From Desulforapulum autotrophicum HRM2 (GTDB taxonomy: Bacteria > Desulfobacterota > Desulfobacteria > Desulfobacterales > Desulfobacteraceae): a stretch of 64,000 bases of DNA. The translations under genes and the position numbers were made by a program. Positions within the stretch are counted from its first letter, which is position 1. Every line of letters begins with the position of its first letter. The notes below the pieces were generated by a model. It searched no databases. It saw only the letters and a list, made by a program, of their open reading frames with translations, and had not been told where the DNA came from. This document shows, in pieces, positions 29,861 to 39,211 of this stretch. The DNA is taken from positions 1-64,000 of the forward strand of contig NC_012108.1 in NCBI RefSeq assembly GCF_000020365.1, in the 5' to 3' direction.

Positions 29861-30604
29861 ATGAAGAGAAACTTTAAGATGTCACTGACCCATGTTTTGG
29901 TCCACGAGGGTGGATGGGCAGATCATCCCAGAGACCCAGGCGGTGCAACCATGAAAGGGGTCACGCTGGCTACGTATCAACGTTACTTTGGAGAAGATAA
30001 AAATAAAGACGACCTGCGAAATATCACAGACGAGGCACTGGAGCAAATTTACCGTTCTGGTTACTGGAGCAAATGTTGCTGTGATGAACTTCCCGCAGGT
30101 GTCGATTATTCACTCTTTGACGCCGCAGTGAATTCTGGACCCGGGAGAGGTGCTAAATGGTTACAAGCAGCAGTTGGAGCCAAGCAGGATGGTGGTATTG
30201 GTCCTAAAACCCTTGCCAGGGTCAAAGCGTCCGAACCCCTCCAGGTTATCGACGTCATGTGCGACCGACGTTTGACCTTTCTGCGTAGTCTTTCCACCTG
30301 GTTCACATTTGGAAAGGGGTGGGAACGCCGCGTTCAAGCCGTTCGCGGAACAGCCTTTGCCATGGCCGGAGAAAGCAGTCAGGTCCTAGAGGACGTTGTT
30401 CCATCGGTGGATTACCGAATTGTCAAAAAAGGTTCCCGTGGACTCTGGGTGCGCAAACTCCAAGAAGCACTGAAAATTCAGGTGGATGGAAGGTTTACTG
30501 GAGACACCGAGGCCACGCTGAAAGCCTGGCAGCAGGCAAATGGGCTGGAACCTGATGGTATAGCTGGACGCAATACCTACCGGTCGCTGGGCTTGCTCGG
30601 CTGA
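29861..30604 (+). CDS. GH108 family N-acetylmuramidase (phage-type endolysin) with peptidoglycan-binding domain
   Basis: 247 aa from ATG 29861, with AAAGAGG seven bases upstream; the open frame extends upstream only through the palindromic repeat. The GH108 catalytic domain starts at once (VLVHEGGWADHPRDPGGAT, probable catalytic Glu16). A PG_binding_3-like segment follows (about 95-170), then a C-terminal peptidoglycan-binding_1 domain (about 185-245: GSRGLWVRKLQEAL, DGRFTGDTEATLKAWQ). It cleaves the glycan of peptidoglycan. There is no signal peptide, as in phage lysins that need a holin, but no other phage gene is near. It is probably a domesticated or orphan lysin. Confidence 0.88.
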   Translation: MKRNFKMSLTHVLVHEGGWADHPRDPGGATMKGVTLATYQRYFGEDKNKDDLRNITDEALEQIYRSGYWSKCCCDELPAGVDYSLFDAAVNSGPGRGAKWLQAAVGAKQDGGIGPKTLARVKASEPLQVIDVMCDRRLTFLRSLSTWFTFGKGWERRVQAVRGTAFAMAGESSQVLEDVVPSVDYRIVKKGSRGLWVRKLQEALKIQVDGRFTGDTEATLKAWQQANGLEPDGIAGRNTYRSLGLLG

Positions 30605-30664
30605 TCTTATGGCCTGGGGAGCACCCAGAAACAAGTAAATAATTTTTTTCGGATTCCAAATTAT

Positions 30665-30680
30665 TGTTTCACGTGAAAAA
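30665..30680. promoter_or_regulatory. Candidate parS (ParB-binding) site
   Basis: TGTTTCACGTGAAAAA differs from the bacterial parS consensus TGTTTCACGTGAAACA at one position. It lies in the non-coding gap before the MATE gene, about 30 kb from dnaN. parS sites cluster near origins, so location and sequence agree. ParB binding and chromosome segregation are inferred. Confidence 0.8.
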
Positions 30681-30840
30681 AACATGGAATAATGCCAGGT
30701 GAAGTATTGCAAATTTTAAAGGAAAGCTTCCCTGTTTCTGCCATGAAGATGTGTCAAGTTAAGGAATTGCCCTTCTGTTTTTAAGACGGTAGAATATCAC
30801 ACAGTACATCAGAATCAGGGACAACAAAATTTTTAATAAT

Positions 30841-32226
30841 ATGACGTTTTTCACTATCAAGAAGTATAAAGAGATCCTCAGGATAAGTCTGCCCCTGGTA
30901 TTGAGCATGGGGGCCACCACTGTGATGGAATTTACCGATCGGGTTTTTCTGGGCCAATATTCACTGGATGCCCTGGCAGCTTCCCTGCCGGCCGGTATTA
31001 CTTCTTTTTTGTTTACCTCTTTTTTCATGGGTACAGCTGGATATGTAAATGTGTTTATTGCCCAGTATACGGGGGCCGATGACAGTAAAGGGGTTGGTGC
31101 AACCCTGTGGCAGGGGATCTATTTTTCGATGATAAGTGCTGCTGTCATGGCACTCATTGCCCTTGCTGCTGTCCGGTTGTTTGCATTTATCGGCCATTTG
31201 CCCGAAATTCAGCAGCTTGAAGTGACTTACTTTCGTATTCTGTGCTCTGGTACAGGTATCAGTATCCTGGGAACCACCCTGTCGTGTTTTTATTCGGGAA
31301 GGGGGCTGACCCGAAACGTGATGCTGGTCACTAGCCTGGGAACACTTTTCAATATCCCCCTGGATTATGCCATTATTAACGGGGCCTGGGGATTTCCCGA
31401 GCTTGGTATCCGGGGAGCGGCACTTGCAACCGTGATGGCATGGACACTGATTACCGGTGTTTTTATGTTTTTGATTTTTAACAAAAAGTATAATGAACGT
31501 TACCACGTCTGGGATGCACGGAAGTTTAATCCAAAGTTGTTTTTGCGGCTTATGAAATTCGGGATCCCTGGAGGAATTCAATTTTTCCTGGATATTCTTG
31601 CCTTTGCCTTTTTTATTCTCATTGTGGGAAGGCTGGGAAAACAGGAGCTGGCAATCACCAACATCGTCATGTCCATCAATTCCCTGTCATACATGCCCAT
31701 GTTTGGTTTTTCCATCGGTGTCTCGAGCCTTGTGGGGCGGGCCATGGGAGGAGAAAAACCCGATCAGGCGGTTATAGCGGGTAACGCCACCGCCCACATT
31801 GCCCTGTCCTATGTCTTTTGTCTGATTCTGCTGTTTGTATTTTTTCCCGTTCCACTCATCAAGGTTTTTTTATCGGCAGATCTGGCACCAGCAGACCTGA
31901 AAAACATCTTGGAAATGGGAACCATCCTTTTAAGATTTGTGGCAGTCTATCTTTTCTTTGATTCCATTAATGTTATTTATATGGGGGTTTTAAAAGGTGC
32001 CGGAGATTCCAGGTTTATCATGTGGAGCATGGGGGTTGCCGCTGTTTTTTTTCTTTTCATACCGGTGTGGGTGGGCATCATTTATTTTGAGATGGGGCTT
32101 TATTATGCATGGACCTGCATCACTGTTTACCTGTTTATGCTCTGTCTGATGATTTTTACACGGTTTTACAAAGGCAAATGGCAAACCATCCGGATGATAC
32201 AGCAGGAAAGAAGGCTTTTGCCCTAG
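30841..32226 (+). CDS. MATE family multidrug/toxin efflux transporter
   Basis: 461 aa, an inner-membrane protein with about 12 membrane segments in two related halves. The N-terminal ISLPLVLSMGATTVMEFTDR and the second-half motif FGIPGGIQFFLDILAF are typical of NorM/DinF-type MATE exporters, which use Na+ or H+ gradients to expel cationic compounds. The substrate cannot be told from sequence. No clear ribosome site precedes the ATG at 30841. Residues MSINSLSYMPMFGFSIGVSS match the conserved region of the second half. It stands alone, with a long non-coding region after it. Confidence 0.9.
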   Translation: MTFFTIKKYKEILRISLPLVLSMGATTVMEFTDRVFLGQYSLDALAASLPAGITSFLFTSFFMGTAGYVNVFIAQYTGADDSKGVGATLWQGIYFSMISAAVMALIALAAVRLFAFIGHLPEIQQLEVTYFRILCSGTGISILGTTLSCFYSGRGLTRNVMLVTSLGTLFNIPLDYAIINGAWGFPELGIRGAALATVMAWTLITGVFMFLIFNKKYNERYHVWDARKFNPKLFLRLMKFGIPGGIQFFLDILAFAFFILIVGRLGKQELAITNIVMSINSLSYMPMFGFSIGVSSLVGRAMGGEKPDQAVIAGNATAHIALSYVFCLILLFVFFPVPLIKVFLSADLAPADLKNILEMGTILLRFVAVYLFFDSINVIYMGVLKGAGDSRFIMWSMGVAAVFFLFIPVWVGIIYFEMGLYYAWTCITVYLFMLCLMIFTRFYKGKWQTIRMIQQERRLLP

Positions 32227-32276
32227 AAAAGAGGATGATCATTCCCTTGGTTTATCGGGTCATTGCTTTTTGCTGA

Positions 32277-32315
32277 ACACCTGACACACGGCGCTTGCAA
32301 CTTTCAGGTGTCAGG
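32277..32315. repeat. Alternative nested hairpin downstream of MATE gene
   Basis: ACACCTGA (32277-32284) pairs with TCAGGTGT (32304-32311), and the shifted CCTGACAC (32280-32287) pairs with GTGTCAGG (32308-32315). There is no T-run after it. It could be a weak terminator or a protein-binding palindrome. Confidence 0.35.
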
Positions 32316-32366
32316 CAGACGGCATTAAAAAAGCAATTGTGTCTGTGCTTGACTTGGGAGCGTTGT

Positions 32367-32394
32367 TTGACTTGTGCAACCCAGTGTTTATTTT
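32367..32394 (+). promoter_or_regulatory. Candidate sigma70-type promoter for the 55-aa gene
   Basis: TTGACT (32367-32372) and TATTTT (32389-32394) are separated by 16 bases, about 100 bases upstream of the small ORF at 32496. Only the hexamers support it; it is a guess from sequence. Confidence 0.3.
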
Positions 32395-32495
32395 AGTGTT
32401 TAATGATGCCGTTCAGGTCAACCCAAGTTTCTTTTTTTATTATAGCGGCACAAATATAAATATAATTCTAAATATACATATGGAGGTATACAACA

Positions 32496-32663
32496 ATGAG
32501 TGATGATAATCAGAAAACTTTATGCGGTTATATAGAAGAAGAGCTGCAGATCAAAGATCCCCAGGCTTATATTTCACTTATCGAACCGGCCACCCATTAT
32601 TGTGAGGGCTGTGGACGTAGCGCTGCAAAGCCCGAAAATGTGTGCAAACCAAAAAAACTTTAA
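32496..32663 (+). CDS. 55-aa protein with CxxC motif, unknown function
   Basis: An open frame of 55 codons behind GGAGG (32482-32486, nine bases before the ATG), closed by a strong terminator at 32721. The product begins MSDDNQKTLCGY, is acidic in the first half, and has a second-half CEGCG followed by another Cys (ENVCKPKKL), which suggests a small metal-binding or zinc-ribbon-like fold. It has four cysteines in all. I do not recognise the family. Its own ribosome site, terminator and codon use support a real gene. Confidence 0.65.
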   Translation: MSDDNQKTLCGYIEEELQIKDPQAYISLIEPATHYCEGCGRSAAKPENVCKPKKL

Positions 32664-32720
32664 TATATTTTGATTATACGCGTCCCATTTTATTTAAAAT
32701 TTAAGAATAATAACTGAGAA

Positions 32721-32754
32721 CTGGGCCAGGTATCTTGTACCTGGCCCAGGTTTT
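32721..32754 (+). terminator. Rho-independent terminator after the 55-aa gene
   Basis: Perfect 12-bp stem CTGGGCCAGGTA / TACCTGGCCCAG with a five-base loop (TCTTG), followed by GTTTT. It lies 57 bases after the small gene. It may also serve the convergent minus-strand gene, although the minus-side T-run is poor. Confidence 0.75.
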
Positions 32755-32826
32755 CAGCATCATGAAGAACATCAGAATCAATATCAACAACAGCTATTTT
32801 GACAGCTAAAGATCAAGGTAATTTTT

Positions 32827-33153
32827 TTATTCAGGCTTGATATGATCCGACATATCCGATAGATTGATTTCCTGTTGACCTTCTTTTCCTATTTTCAAAG
32901 CTCGGTTTCGAAAGTCACCCTCGTCTATTTTTCCCTTTACCCAACGTTGCCAGGCCTCTTTTTGGGAAGCAAGAATAGTATCAAATTCTTTGTCCTGATC
33001 GAATTGGCTCAGGGCCTCATCAGCAATCCAAACACAGCAGTTACATTTTTTTTCACCACTTTTGAGAATCTTAAAAAAATAACGAAAAGTTTTACTTCCA
33101 GGTTTTAACCCTTCTTCGATCTCATAGTCTTTGTATGTCCATGTGGTTTGCAT
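32827..33153 (-). CDS. Conserved hypothetical protein, 108 aa
   Basis: Start taken at ATG 33153 (MQTTWTYKDYEIEEG), four bases after a GGGGGA. The ATG 12 bases upstream includes that ribosome site and is less likely. A soluble mixed alpha/beta protein, with a CNCC cysteine cluster in GEKKCNCCVWIADEAL (about residues 36-39) and an N-terminal beta strand pair. I do not recognise its function. It stands alone between the 55-aa gene (convergent) and the regulator operon (same strand, 168 bases upstream). The cysteine cluster might bind metal, which is only a suggestion. Confidence 0.65.
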   Translation of the reverse strand: MQTTWTYKDYEIEEGLKPGSKTFRYFFKILKSGEKKCNCCVWIADEALSQFDQDKEFDTILASQKEAWQRWVKGKIDEGDFRNRALKIGKEGQQEINLSDMSDHIKPE

Positions 33154-33321
33154 TTGATCCCCCATTAAAATGTTAGTGTTTGCACAGCTTAACTATATGA
33201 ATGCGATTTTGATTTGCAACCATATAAAATATTCCCCTGCCCACAGATGACCAGAAAAAGGAAACGGTGAATACATCTGGGCATCTATTCCTGGATGCCA
33301 TGGCCTGATTTAAGAAGTACC

Positions 33322-36300
33322 CTATAACTTTTTGATCTTTTCATATAGATCAAAGGTTTCTGGATCGGGTTCCGTATCCAGTTCAGTTTTCAGAACTGCC
33401 CAGCATTTGTTAAACACCTGGATGGCCTCATTTTTACGGCCTGCATCTGCATAGAGGATCATCATGTTCTGGTAGGCCCCTTCAAAAGTGGGGTCTGTCT
33501 GCAGAAGTTTACGCCAGGTGTCCATGGCCTCCTGCCACTGGCTCATATCCTCGTGGAGCATGGCTTTTTTCTGAAGGATCGTCATATATTTTGACCGGAA
33601 CAGTTCACGCCTGTGGGCAATCCAATCCAGGTAGGGATCATCGGCAAAGTAATCTCCCCGGTAGAGCTTGATTGCACTGGCGTAGCACTCCAGGGCCTGT
33701 TCCTGGGTGTTGACGAATTCCAGGCCCGTGGCCTTTGCCCCAAGGGCCATAAATTCATCCGTGTCCAGGGAAATAAGATCCATATCCAGGGAGACCCGGG
33801 AAGCCTTCTGAATCACATAGGTATATCCAAACGCCTTGACCGGATCCGGTTCAAGGGCTTTTCTCAACCGGTGCAGGTTAATCTTGAAGTTTTTATTGCC
33901 GGCAATCGGGTCGGCATCAGGCCACAGGGCATCGATGAGGATTTCCTTGTGGATGTCCCGGCAACCGTTCAGGACAATGGCCTTTAAAAGGGAGATGGGT
34001 TTTGTTCCTTCAAACACGGCCTTGTCCATGGGGTGATTGTCCACAAGAACGGTGAACTCTCCCAGGGTGTTGATCCGGATCATGGGCAGGGTCAGTCGGT
34101 ACAGGGGGCTTAATTGATCGATTCTTTTTATTTTATCCTTTTTTTCAGCACTGTCAAGGTAGTCGACAATGGCCTGCTGAAGGGGGACGGACAATTTCGT
34201 TGACATCATACCGGAAGGAAGGGTTGGAACGGGCTTGATCATGCTTGCACGGACAAGCACCTGTGCCAGGGTTTTCAAGTCAACCAGGGGAAAATAGCTG
34301 TAGTGGTTTTCCACGGCCTTCTGGAGTCCTGCCCCAAGATGGGCTTCACCCCTTTGGGCCTGGTTGAGGGCGAAGGCTGCAAGCCCCAGGATAAAACTGG
34401 TTTCACAGAACAGAAGATCTGATGTGATGTGATGGAAATATTCAAGGGTGGGTTCAAGTTCCCTTTGCGCCGCAGAAAATTCCTTGAGGTGAAAAAGGGC
34501 AAACCCGTGTATCTGGCGGGCCATGAACAGGTGGATATCCCCCCTTCTGGACTCGCCTAGGGCTTTGACAGCCTTGAGGGCTTCTTTTTTGGAAAGCGCA
34601 TATTTGCCGCATTTTAAAAAATTCATGGCCCGGATGCGGTGGGCAATACCCAGGTAAAAATCATTGCCTTCCAGTATTGAAAAATCCGACAGATGATTCG
34701 CCGTCTGAAGGGCCTGGGTAAATTGATCGGTGGATACAAAATAGATGGCCCGGGCTTCCACAAGACCCGGGTATAGAAAAATCAGGCCGAATTTCTCAAC
34801 ATCTGCTTCTGTTTTTTCTAAAAGAACCCGTGCTGGCTCAAACTCTCCTTTTTTAAGGGCATAGTCGATATTGGTGATGTTTTTAAGGGCCCGGTATTCG
34901 GGATGGCGACCCTCCTCGGTCATTGCCTGGATTTTTTCCAGCATCTTTCTTGCCCTGGAAAAATCTCCTGACTGGACAAATCCCAGGGTCAGGACCACCG
35001 AGGCATTGAGCAGCAGGTCCGGATTTTTAATGTGCCGGGCAAGGAGGATGGCGTTCCGACAGGCGGAAATGCCCTTGGGGATGTCCCCATTTCCGGCAAT
35101 ATATCCAAGGCCGATCTGCTGCCACAAAAGGGTTCTGGCCCAGGTATACCGATGTTCCCCCTGCCTTGATCGCAGACAGGCTTCTCCCTGGTTGATCCAT
35201 TTTAAAATCACCGGTGAGGGTTCCCTGACAAACACGGCGGCCTCAATGAGGTAGGCCGTGCAGAGCAAAATTCCCCGGGTATCCGCTGTTTTTGTAAACC
35301 CAGCCAGTGCCCGGCCAAAGGCCTGGATGTTTTTTCTGCCCCCCTTGATGCGCTGGGTCAGGGTTTTGAAGAAAAGCAGCCAGGGATCATGGTCCACCAT
35401 CTCTTTGGGCAGTGCATATATGGCTTCGGCAAGTCCGGCTGTTCTGCCGGTGATCACATAGTCGGTTCCCTTGATGCGGATGATGTTTGCAATTTCTGAA
35501 AAGGCCTTTGCCGAGATAAAGGCGCCCAGGGCCTGTTCATGGGATTTGTTCGCCCAGAAAAGCCGGCCGGCCTTTTGGTTCAAGGCTTCGTATTCTCCGG
35601 GGTTCAGGTGTTTCAAAAGATCCGCCTTGAGAAAATCCCGGAACAGATGATTGTATTTAAACACGGGCCAGCGATCGTCCGGCTCAATCTTCTGGATAAA
35701 CAGATTTCGCTGTTCAAGTTCGTTTAGAACAGACACGGCATCAATGTTGGTGAAAAAATCTTTGAGTATCCGTGTATCCAGGATGTCAAATATCGCTGTC
35801 TGCATCAAAAAATGTCGGGTTTCCAGGGGTAGAGAGTTGTAAATTTCCAGGGAAAAGTATGAGAACGCTTCAGACGACAGGTGACCTGGCAGATTTTCAA
35901 GGTTCTGGGTTCGCCTGAGGGATTCAGAAACCAGGACAAGCCCCCCTGCCCAGCCGTCGGTGATGTTGAATATTTTTTCAATATCCTCGGGGATCATGGT
36001 GTCTTTTTGCCGGAAAAAAGCCAGGGTTTCGTCCAGGGTAAAGGCAAGGTCTTCATTGTTGAGGGCAAAAAGGGTCTGGTTTATTTTAAACTGGGGCAGA
36101 TTTAACGGCGGCAGGGTCCTGGACACAAGAAAAAATCGGATGCCATGGGGGGGGTTGGCCAGGAGCTGCTCAATCAGGGCGAAGGCTGACCCTCGATCAT
36201 CCAGGTTTTCCATGTCGTCAAGTACCAGGTTCAGGGGAAAATCGATCTGTTCAAAAATCAGGGAAAGGGTTTCAATCTGGCGTAAAAGGTCCTGGCGAAT

Positions 36301-36630
36301 GCCAAGAGTGGTCTGGGGGATCTGGATGTTTTGACTCTTACGCCCCTTGTCTGTCTGCCGATCACTCCTTTGCTGGAAAAGTTGATGGATGCCGTTGATG
36401 ATAATATCAAACAGGGTGGTGTGGTCGGAGGCTTCAGGTGTCAGATGGCACCAGAGGCAGTCCTGGTGCTCTCTGTCCAGAAATGAGGCCACCAGGGTGG
36501 ATTTTCCCTGGGCGGCCTGGCCGGTGACCAGAAAAATCCGGCAGTGGCCATGGTCGGCAAGGAGGTTGAGGAGCCTTGTTCTCGGCACAAGGTCGGAGAC
36601 CTGGGGAATGCGGCAGTTTACAGGTGTCAA
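33322..36630 (-). CDS. STAND-type ATPase (MalT-like) with C-terminal winged-helix and BTAD domains
   Basis: 1102 aa. An N-terminal P-loop NTPase with Walker A GQAAQGKST (37-45) and LVLDDMENL as Walker B resembles MalT/STAND regulators. A long TPR-like helical region follows (about 330-830). The C-terminus has an OmpR-like winged helix (INTLGEFTVLVD to LRKALEPD, about 850-945) and a bacterial transcriptional activation domain (BTAD, about 975-1100). Such proteins bind DNA after a signal-driven ATPase switch. The TTG start overlaps the response-regulator stop (TTGA), so it is coupled to the two-component genes. It is the last gene of the operon. Confidence 0.88.
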   Translation of the reverse strand: MTPVNCRIPQVSDLVPRTRLLNLLADHGHCRIFLVTGQAAQGKSTLVASFLDREHQDCLWCHLTPEASDHTTLFDIIINGIHQLFQQRSDRQTDKGRKSQNIQIPQTTLGIRQDLLRQIETLSLIFEQIDFPLNLVLDDMENLDDRGSAFALIEQLLANPPHGIRFFLVSRTLPPLNLPQFKINQTLFALNNEDLAFTLDETLAFFRQKDTMIPEDIEKIFNITDGWAGGLVLVSESLRRTQNLENLPGHLSSEAFSYFSLEIYNSLPLETRHFLMQTAIFDILDTRILKDFFTNIDAVSVLNELEQRNLFIQKIEPDDRWPVFKYNHLFRDFLKADLLKHLNPGEYEALNQKAGRLFWANKSHEQALGAFISAKAFSEIANIIRIKGTDYVITGRTAGLAEAIYALPKEMVDHDPWLLFFKTLTQRIKGGRKNIQAFGRALAGFTKTADTRGILLCTAYLIEAAVFVREPSPVILKWINQGEACLRSRQGEHRYTWARTLLWQQIGLGYIAGNGDIPKGISACRNAILLARHIKNPDLLLNASVVLTLGFVQSGDFSRARKMLEKIQAMTEEGRHPEYRALKNITNIDYALKKGEFEPARVLLEKTEADVEKFGLIFLYPGLVEARAIYFVSTDQFTQALQTANHLSDFSILEGNDFYLGIAHRIRAMNFLKCGKYALSKKEALKAVKALGESRRGDIHLFMARQIHGFALFHLKEFSAAQRELEPTLEYFHHITSDLLFCETSFILGLAAFALNQAQRGEAHLGAGLQKAVENHYSYFPLVDLKTLAQVLVRASMIKPVPTLPSGMMSTKLSVPLQQAIVDYLDSAEKKDKIKRIDQLSPLYRLTLPMIRINTLGEFTVLVDNHPMDKAVFEGTKPISLLKAIVLNGCRDIHKEILIDALWPDADPIAGNKNFKINLHRLRKALEPDPVKAFGYTYVIQKASRVSLDMDLISLDTDEFMALGAKATGLEFVNTQEQALECYASAIKLYRGDYFADDPYLDWIAHRRELFRSKYMTILQKKAMLHEDMSQWQEAMDTWRKLLQTDPTFEGAYQNMMILYADAGRKNEAIQVFNKCWAVLKTELDTEPDPETFDLYEKIKKL

Positions 36631-37334
36631 ACCCCTGACTCCTCTGGCGGATCGGTTTCAAGGACGGCCATCCGTTCCATACCTGCCATTTGAAAAAAAC
36701 GAAGGTAGTTATAGGACAGGCCTTTCATGTGGATTTTTATTCCCCGTTTCCTTATCTGCTGAAGGCTCTCCATGAAAAGGGTGATCCCCTCCCTGTCAAT
36801 TGAGAACAGATCGTCAAACCAGAAATTGATCCGGGTGATCGATTGCCTGGGTTCGGAGTGCCAGGGGCCGATAAAGATTTTTTTTTCAGACCCGGACAAT
36901 TTGCCCTGGAGGTGGATATCAATGCGGGTTCCCGATCGCACATGGTTTAACTCAAACGACTGTTCACCAGGCAGTAACGCTCTTTTTTCCGCCCGTTCAA
37001 GGGCCGCATTCAGTGCCGTTCGTTCCACGGGCTTGTTGATAAAATCAGATGCGTCAAGATCCAGGGCTTCCAGGGCTTTTTCCATGTCGCCGTGTCCTGT
37101 GATGATGATCACCTGGCTTTCCGGGTTAAATTGTCGAATCTGTCTTAACACTTCAATGCCGTCCATGCCGGGCATCTTGAGGTCGGTAAAGACAATTCCA
37201 GGCAATATCTCTTTAAACCGTGTTAATCCCTGTTCTCCGTTTTCAGCCGTATGGACCTCATATCCATAGGCGGTCAGAAAAAGTTTAAACATGGCAAGGG
37301 TGGGTTTTTCATCATCAATGACCAGTATTTTCAT
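36627..37334 (-). CDS. Response regulator: receiver domain plus STAS-like domain
   Basis: 235 aa. A CheY-type receiver (1-118) has the acid pair D7/D8 (VIDDEKPT), the phospho-acceptor D51 (FTDLKMPGMDG), the Thr/Ser region IIITGHGD and K101 (INKPVERT). The C-terminal half (about 130-228) resembles a STAS/anti-sigma-antagonist fold (INFWFDDLFSIDREGITLFM, RGIKIHMKGL) rather than a DNA-binding domain. The output is therefore probably protein interaction, perhaps with the ATPase-BTAD regulator encoded next. Its start overlaps the kinase stop by four bases (ATGA). The STAS assignment is by eye. Confidence 0.85.
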   Translation of the reverse strand: MKILVIDDEKPTLAMFKLFLTAYGYEVHTAENGEQGLTRFKEILPGIVFTDLKMPGMDGIEVLRQIRQFNPESQVIIITGHGDMEKALEALDLDASDFINKPVERTALNAALERAEKRALLPGEQSFELNHVRSGTRIDIHLQGKLSGSEKKIFIGPWHSEPRQSITRINFWFDDLFSIDREGITLFMESLQQIRKRGIKIHMKGLSYNYLRFFQMAGMERMAVLETDPPEESGV

Positions 37335-39211
37335 TGTTGAGAGGTCCTTTGGGGGTGGTTTTGAATTTGTGCCGGAAACAGTATCTTAAAGCTCGTGCCG
37401 GTGAGGGGTGTACTTTCAACGCTGATGGTTCCGTTGTAATCCCGGATAATACCCTGGATAATGGGCAGGCCCAGACCCATGCCCTCCCCCATTTCCTTGG
37501 TGGTGAAAAAAGAGTCAAAGATATTGTCCATCTGTCCGGGTTTGATGCCGATGCCGTTGTCGGTAACGGTCAGGGCAACCATCTGACCATGGGAAAAAGA
37601 GGAGATTTCAATTTTTCCCTGCTTAATATCCATCTGTGTTTCCACTCGCTCATTAATGGCATCCCTGGCATTGGTGATCAGGTTGAAAATAACCTGTTCC
37701 ATGCGGTTGTTATGGGCCATGATTTTTGGAAGAAAATTGTCCAGACAAAGGGTGATGTCGATGTTCTGCAGGGCGATCTGTCGACCGATGATCTTGTGGA
37801 CAGACTTGACGCACTGGTTTAGATCAATGGGGTCCCTTGAAAAGTCCGCCTTTCTGGAAAAGGTTTTTAACCGGCCCACAATTTCCGATGCCCGGGTGAC
37901 CTGGGCGCTTATTTCCGTCAGCACCATGGTGAGATCAGCGGGTTTTACGGCCCGGTTCTGCTCGTTCATCATGCACAGATATTCACTGCCCATTTTAATG
38001 GCGTTCAGGGGCTGGTTTATTTCATGGGCAATGCCTGCGGACATTTTTTCAAGGTTGGTCATTTTAGACGCCTGGATCAGCAGGGAGTCTTTTTCAACAA
38101 GCTCTGTAATGTCCGTGGTTGCAACGATGATCACATCCCTGCCAGGGTATTCAGCCTGGCAGGCATGGATATTGACAAATACGGCGTCGCCGTTTTTTTT
38201 AAAAAACCGTACCTTGGACGAAAGAACAATGGCTTGTCCAATGGGATAGGACTTTGAAAATTCATGTTTTTCAAGGTCTCCCAGGTTCAGCAGGCTCATT
38301 CCCACGAGTTCATCGCTTTCATACCCGAACAGTTCTGTGGCTTTTGGATTGGCATCCAGGATTTCAAAGTTGGGTTTTTGGATGACAAATATGGGGTTGG
38401 GTCCGCTCTGGAACAGGGAATGATATTTTTTCCTGGACTCCCTGAGCTTGTCAGTGGAGGCTTTGAGTTCTGCGGCCATATTGATGAATGAATTGGTCAG
38501 AACGGAGATTTCATCATCCCCGGCACCCGGTTCCATGGCCAGGGATGTGTTTCGGGCTGCCTCGATGTTGAAATCGCCCTTTGTCAGCTGGTCCATGTAT
38601 TGGATCAGGGAGGATATGGGTTTGGTAATGTGGAGGGAAAGGCGGTGGCTTAAAAAGAAAAAAATAATGGTGACCACGGACAGAAAGCTTAAAAACAGGA
38701 GTCGAAGCCGGGCAATGAGACTGTCGATGTGGTGCTGGTTTAACCCCATCTGCACCGAACCAATTGTATATATTCCCTCTTTTACCGGTACGGTGACGTG
38801 GAAAACCCAGTGGCGGTCAACCTGCATTTGAACGATGCTTTCAACCGAATGATCGGTTTTTTCCATGCCGTATTTAAAGGTTTCGGGCAGACCCGTGGTA
38901 AAGGTGTGGGCAAGGATCCGGCCGGCCTTGTCGCAGATTAAAACATAAAGGGCTATATCCTTGCGGTTTCCCAGGCGGGCGTCATAGGCAAGGGCTGTTA
39001 ACTCGGGCCGGTTTTTAGTCAGGATAAATCCCCTGGAACTGTCAGCAATACTCTGGGATATTCCCACCCCCCTTGTCTTCAGTTCGTTGGTCAGGCTTGT
39101 TATCAAAAGGGAACGGGTAAACAGGGCGATCAATATGCTGACAATCAGGGTAAACCCCAGGCATGAGATGAAGATTTTGTTTTTCAGTGTCAGGTCATTG
39201 AAAAATTTCAT
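37331..39211 (-). CDS. Membrane sensor histidine kinase with PAS domain
   Basis: 626 aa. Membrane segment one (about 12-32), a periplasmic sensor region (about 35-165), segment two (about 170-192), HAMP (about 190-260), PAS (about 262-380, SGPNPIFVIQKPNFEILDAN) and HisKA with AGIAHEINQPLNAIK (phospho-acceptor His). A HATPase_c domain with NLITNARDAI, DNGIGIKPGQ and GEGMGLGLPIIQGI completes it. It is a full-length hybridless kinase. It is encoded between a periplasmic binding protein and its response regulator with four-base overlaps on both sides. The ligand-bound binding protein may be the input to its periplasmic domain. Confidence 0.93.
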   Translation of the reverse strand: MKFFNDLTLKNKIFISCLGFTLIVSILIALFTRSLLITSLTNELKTRGVGISQSIADSSRGFILTKNRPELTALAYDARLGNRKDIALYVLICDKAGRILAHTFTTGLPETFKYGMEKTDHSVESIVQMQVDRHWVFHVTVPVKEGIYTIGSVQMGLNQHHIDSLIARLRLLFLSFLSVVTIIFFFLSHRLSLHITKPISSLIQYMDQLTKGDFNIEAARNTSLAMEPGAGDDEISVLTNSFINMAAELKASTDKLRESRKKYHSLFQSGPNPIFVIQKPNFEILDANPKATELFGYESDELVGMSLLNLGDLEKHEFSKSYPIGQAIVLSSKVRFFKKNGDAVFVNIHACQAEYPGRDVIIVATTDITELVEKDSLLIQASKMTNLEKMSAGIAHEINQPLNAIKMGSEYLCMMNEQNRAVKPADLTMVLTEISAQVTRASEIVGRLKTFSRKADFSRDPIDLNQCVKSVHKIIGRQIALQNIDITLCLDNFLPKIMAHNNRMEQVIFNLITNARDAINERVETQMDIKQGKIEISSFSHGQMVALTVTDNGIGIKPGQMDNIFDSFFTTKEMGEGMGLGLPIIQGIIRDYNGTISVESTPLTGTSFKILFPAQIQNHPQRTSQQ

